DNA of 64,000 bases from Cordylochernes scorpioides. Its lineage: Eukaryota; Arthropoda; Arachnida; Pseudoscorpiones; Chernetidae. Shown here one piece after another: positions 62,329 through 64,000 of this stretch; position 1 is the stretch's first letter; every line of letters starts with the position of its first letter. A program made the position numbers and the translations under genes. The notes below the pieces were generated by a model. That model searched no databases. It was not told the origin of the DNA and saw only the letters and a list, made by a program, of their open reading frames with translations. The DNA lies in the NCBI GenBank assembly GCA_030710605.1, contig CP092874.1, positions 42,466,965 through 42,530,964 on the forward strand, written 5' to 3'.

Positions 62329-62888
62329 ATGACAAGTTCGAAGTTAATAGTACCTTTTAGATTCTATAGCCCAGTGGAGGACACTTCGATCTTTTTGTAC
62401 AAAAATTTGAGGCTTTCTTTTTGGCATCTGAAGGAGGAGATTAAAGTGCTGATTTTTACCTCGCTACCAGATTCTGAAACTTTGAAGCAGGGAAACGACA
62501 TCTTCTTCCTGGTCTAATGAAAGATCAACCCTATGATACTATCATTCAAAGAATTAAGCTACATTTGGATCCAAAGAAGAAAGTGATACCACAGCGATTC
62601 AGATTTCTAAAGAGAATTCAACAAGAAGGAGAATCAATTTCGGAATATCTTAGAGAATTGAAACATTTGGCAATAAATTGTAATTTCGTCGATATGTTGG
62701 GAACCATGATGCGAGACCGTTTTGTGGCTGGAATCAAGTCGGAAATCCTGCAAAAGAAGCTACTACAAGAGGACGACGATTTCACCCTGGATAAAGTTTT
62801 TGCAGTGGCGATCTCGTTCGAATTGGCGGAGATAAATACAAGAGAATTACAAGATAAATTAGTGGCCAAGATATCCCCTGTGAATTGA
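62329..62888 (+). pseudogene. Gypsy 2 gag capsid
   Basis: Frame 1 (62329-62517) and frame 3 (62517-62888) overlap by one base at ATGA and join by a shift. The second reads PYDTIIQRIKLHLDPKKKVI, FRFLKRIQQEGESISEYLRE + LKHLAINCNF and DRFVAGIKSEILQKKLLQED, a normal Gypsy capsid C-terminal domain. A stop at 62888 separates it from the knuckle CYRCGERHSHVAS at 62970. Confidence 0.75.
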
Positions 62889-63119
62889 AAGGATAAAAAG
62901 GGTGAGTACAATAATAGTACGGCGCAGTATAGGCCTTTCAGGCAAAGTGGCAAAGGCAAAATAGTGTGTTATAGATGTGGTGAAAGACATTCACACGTGG
63001 CATCTGTTTTACCTCATAGAAAAAAGTCTTGTTTTAAAATTTAATAAACTGAGTCATTTAAGTAGGGTCTGCAAAGCTAGTAAAAGAATGTGAGGATGTA
63101 AATTTGTACAAGAAGACTC

Positions 63120-63310
63120 TATATATTCTGTACAGGGCGAAACTGATGCCACAATAAATTTAACAGTAGATGATTATTCTTTGTGCTTTACAATAGATAC
63201 AGGAAGTCCAGTTACGTTAATACCTACAGATATTTATAAGAATTATTGTAGTAGAATAATTCTTCCTGGAGTGAACTTATACGATAATAACAAGGCAAAG
63301 GAAGACGAGT
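63120..63310 (+). pseudogene. Gypsy 2 protease, truncated
   Basis: CFTIDTGSPVTLIPTDIYKN (active site DTG) and SRIILPGVNLY. It ends where PLE sequence begins (about 63315); no RT follows. Confidence 0.7.
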
Positions 63311-63331
63311 ATCTTTATTGGTGCATAAGAG

Positions 63332-63360
63332 CAAGCTTTCGGGCAAAAGCCCTTCGACTG
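63332..63360 (-). ncRNA. PLE 3' hairpin, hammerhead-like
   Basis: Minus strand CAGTCGAAGGGCTTTTGCCC + GAAAGCTTG. Stem GGGC/GCCC and GAAA present; CAGUCGA in place of CUGANGA. Confidence 0.45.
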
Positions 63361-63696
63361 GCAAGATATAACGACACTATGAGCGATATCGATGGCTGTA
63401 GTGAATATATACACATATTAATTTACATAAATATAGAAAAAAGCATGCAAATGAACAATTCAACTATTTGTAAAAAAGTGAGAAGTAAAAATAAAAATAA
63501 AAATGAAATTAAAATCCTATAGGGTAATAGAAGAGATGCCAAAACATTAGCTGAAGGAAAGAAATATCAATGAGGCATAATAAATGGCTGCAATGGAATA
63601 TCAAGTATATAAAAGAAAAATTTATACATAAAGGCCAGGAGAGCTCGATATGCATCAGGGAGGTCGATTTTTTACAGTTAAATACAAGGGGGAAGT

Positions 63697-64000
63697 TTAA
63701 ATAAAAGACAGGAGAGGATGATAGGCTTCAGGAAGTTCTATTTTTCTATTGATGCTGTTTAGTTTGTGGGATACTATTGATTCTAAAATGAGTCTTTGGT
63801 GTAAGATATGTATGTGGCTGTAATGTATGGTGGGGTTGTTGATGTTGAAAGTGTGGCCTGTGGTCTGCATATGTTGATAAATGAGGGACTTGGTATCTTG
63901 ACGGGAAATATTGCGGGAATGTTCAGTCATCCTGATGGATACAGATCTACCCGTCTCACCAACGTAAGTGGCAGGGCACTGTTCGCATGAGACGGAGTAG
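63697..64000 (-). CDS. PLE GIY-YIG endonuclease, C-terminal part (incomplete at window edge)
   Basis: YSVSCEQCPATYVGETGRSV, IRMTEHSRNISRQDTKSLIY, HILHQRLILESIVSHKLNSI + NRKIELPEAY, stop at 63697. CxxC and GIY-YIG core intact. The upstream part lies beyond position 64000. The Met at 63930 is internal. Confidence 0.8.
   Translation of the reverse strand, partial: YSVSCEQCPATYVGETGRSVSIRMTEHSRNISRQDTKSLIYQHMQTTGHTFNINNPTIHYSHIHILHQRLILESIVSHKLNSINRKIELPEAYHPLLSFI

Larger units (their letters stand above)
63320..64000 (-). mobile_element. Penelope-like element, 3' part, running off the window
   Basis: Minus strand: nuclease frame entering from the window edge to 63697, then a 3' tail with the PLE hairpin at 63360-63332. 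It truncates the Gypsy 2 protease. Confidence 0.75.

Overview
This window reads as repeat-dense, AT-rich nuclear DNA from an animal, most likely an arthropod. The basis is the mixture of BEL/Pao, Copia, Gypsy, R1-like and Jockey-like LINEs, Tc1/mariner transposons and many Penelope-like elements (PLEs), plus the absence of bacterial gene organisation. The species cannot be fixed from the sequence. No convincing host gene was found: every recognisable coding stretch belongs to a mobile element, and most are broken.

Layout. 1-5.3 kb: an LTR-like repeat, a hammerhead ribozyme, a fold-back repeat (called family A here) and a PLE with its GIY-YIG nuclease. 5.3-25.7 kb: two BEL/Pao elements, both on the minus strand and abutting head to tail. 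The left one was split by a Copia element (7576-18452, GTAGC target duplication). That Copia element was itself hit by a family A repeat in its primer-binding site, a mariner in its reverse transcriptase, and a LINE plus an endonuclease-bearing element in its 3' LTR. 25.7-31.8 kb: mostly AT-rich sequence with hairpins, a PLE remnant, a second LTR-like repeat and another family A copy. 31.8-36.3 kb: a young Copia element with identical 209-bp LTRs, inserted at the very tip of a Gypsy LTR. 36.3-39 kb: that Gypsy element, internally deleted and followed by the start of a second copy.

39-48 kb: a 79-bp minisatellite, a second Tc1/mariner, a second hammerhead, a 1.2-kb palindromic PLE, more family A, and another PLE. 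48-54 kb: repeat heads, a U2 snRNA fragment, a hAT-like end, a palindromic PLE with a 14-bp target duplication, a tRNA-like SINE head, and a locus with two hammerheads in inverted orientation. 54-64 kb: a 5'-rich R1-like LINE bracketed by two copies of a transposon end, a broken IS630-type transposase, a Jockey-like LINE, a Gypsy gag-protease fragment and a PLE that runs off the window.

The features most worth following are small RNA-like repeats: near-canonical type I hammerheads (2402-2444, 43510-43551, 53341-53382), and the dispersed, locally tandem family A, whose core carries CTGATGAG and GAAA in permuted order with a possible pseudoknot. These repeats may be non-autonomous partners of the abundant PLEs; that link is inference.
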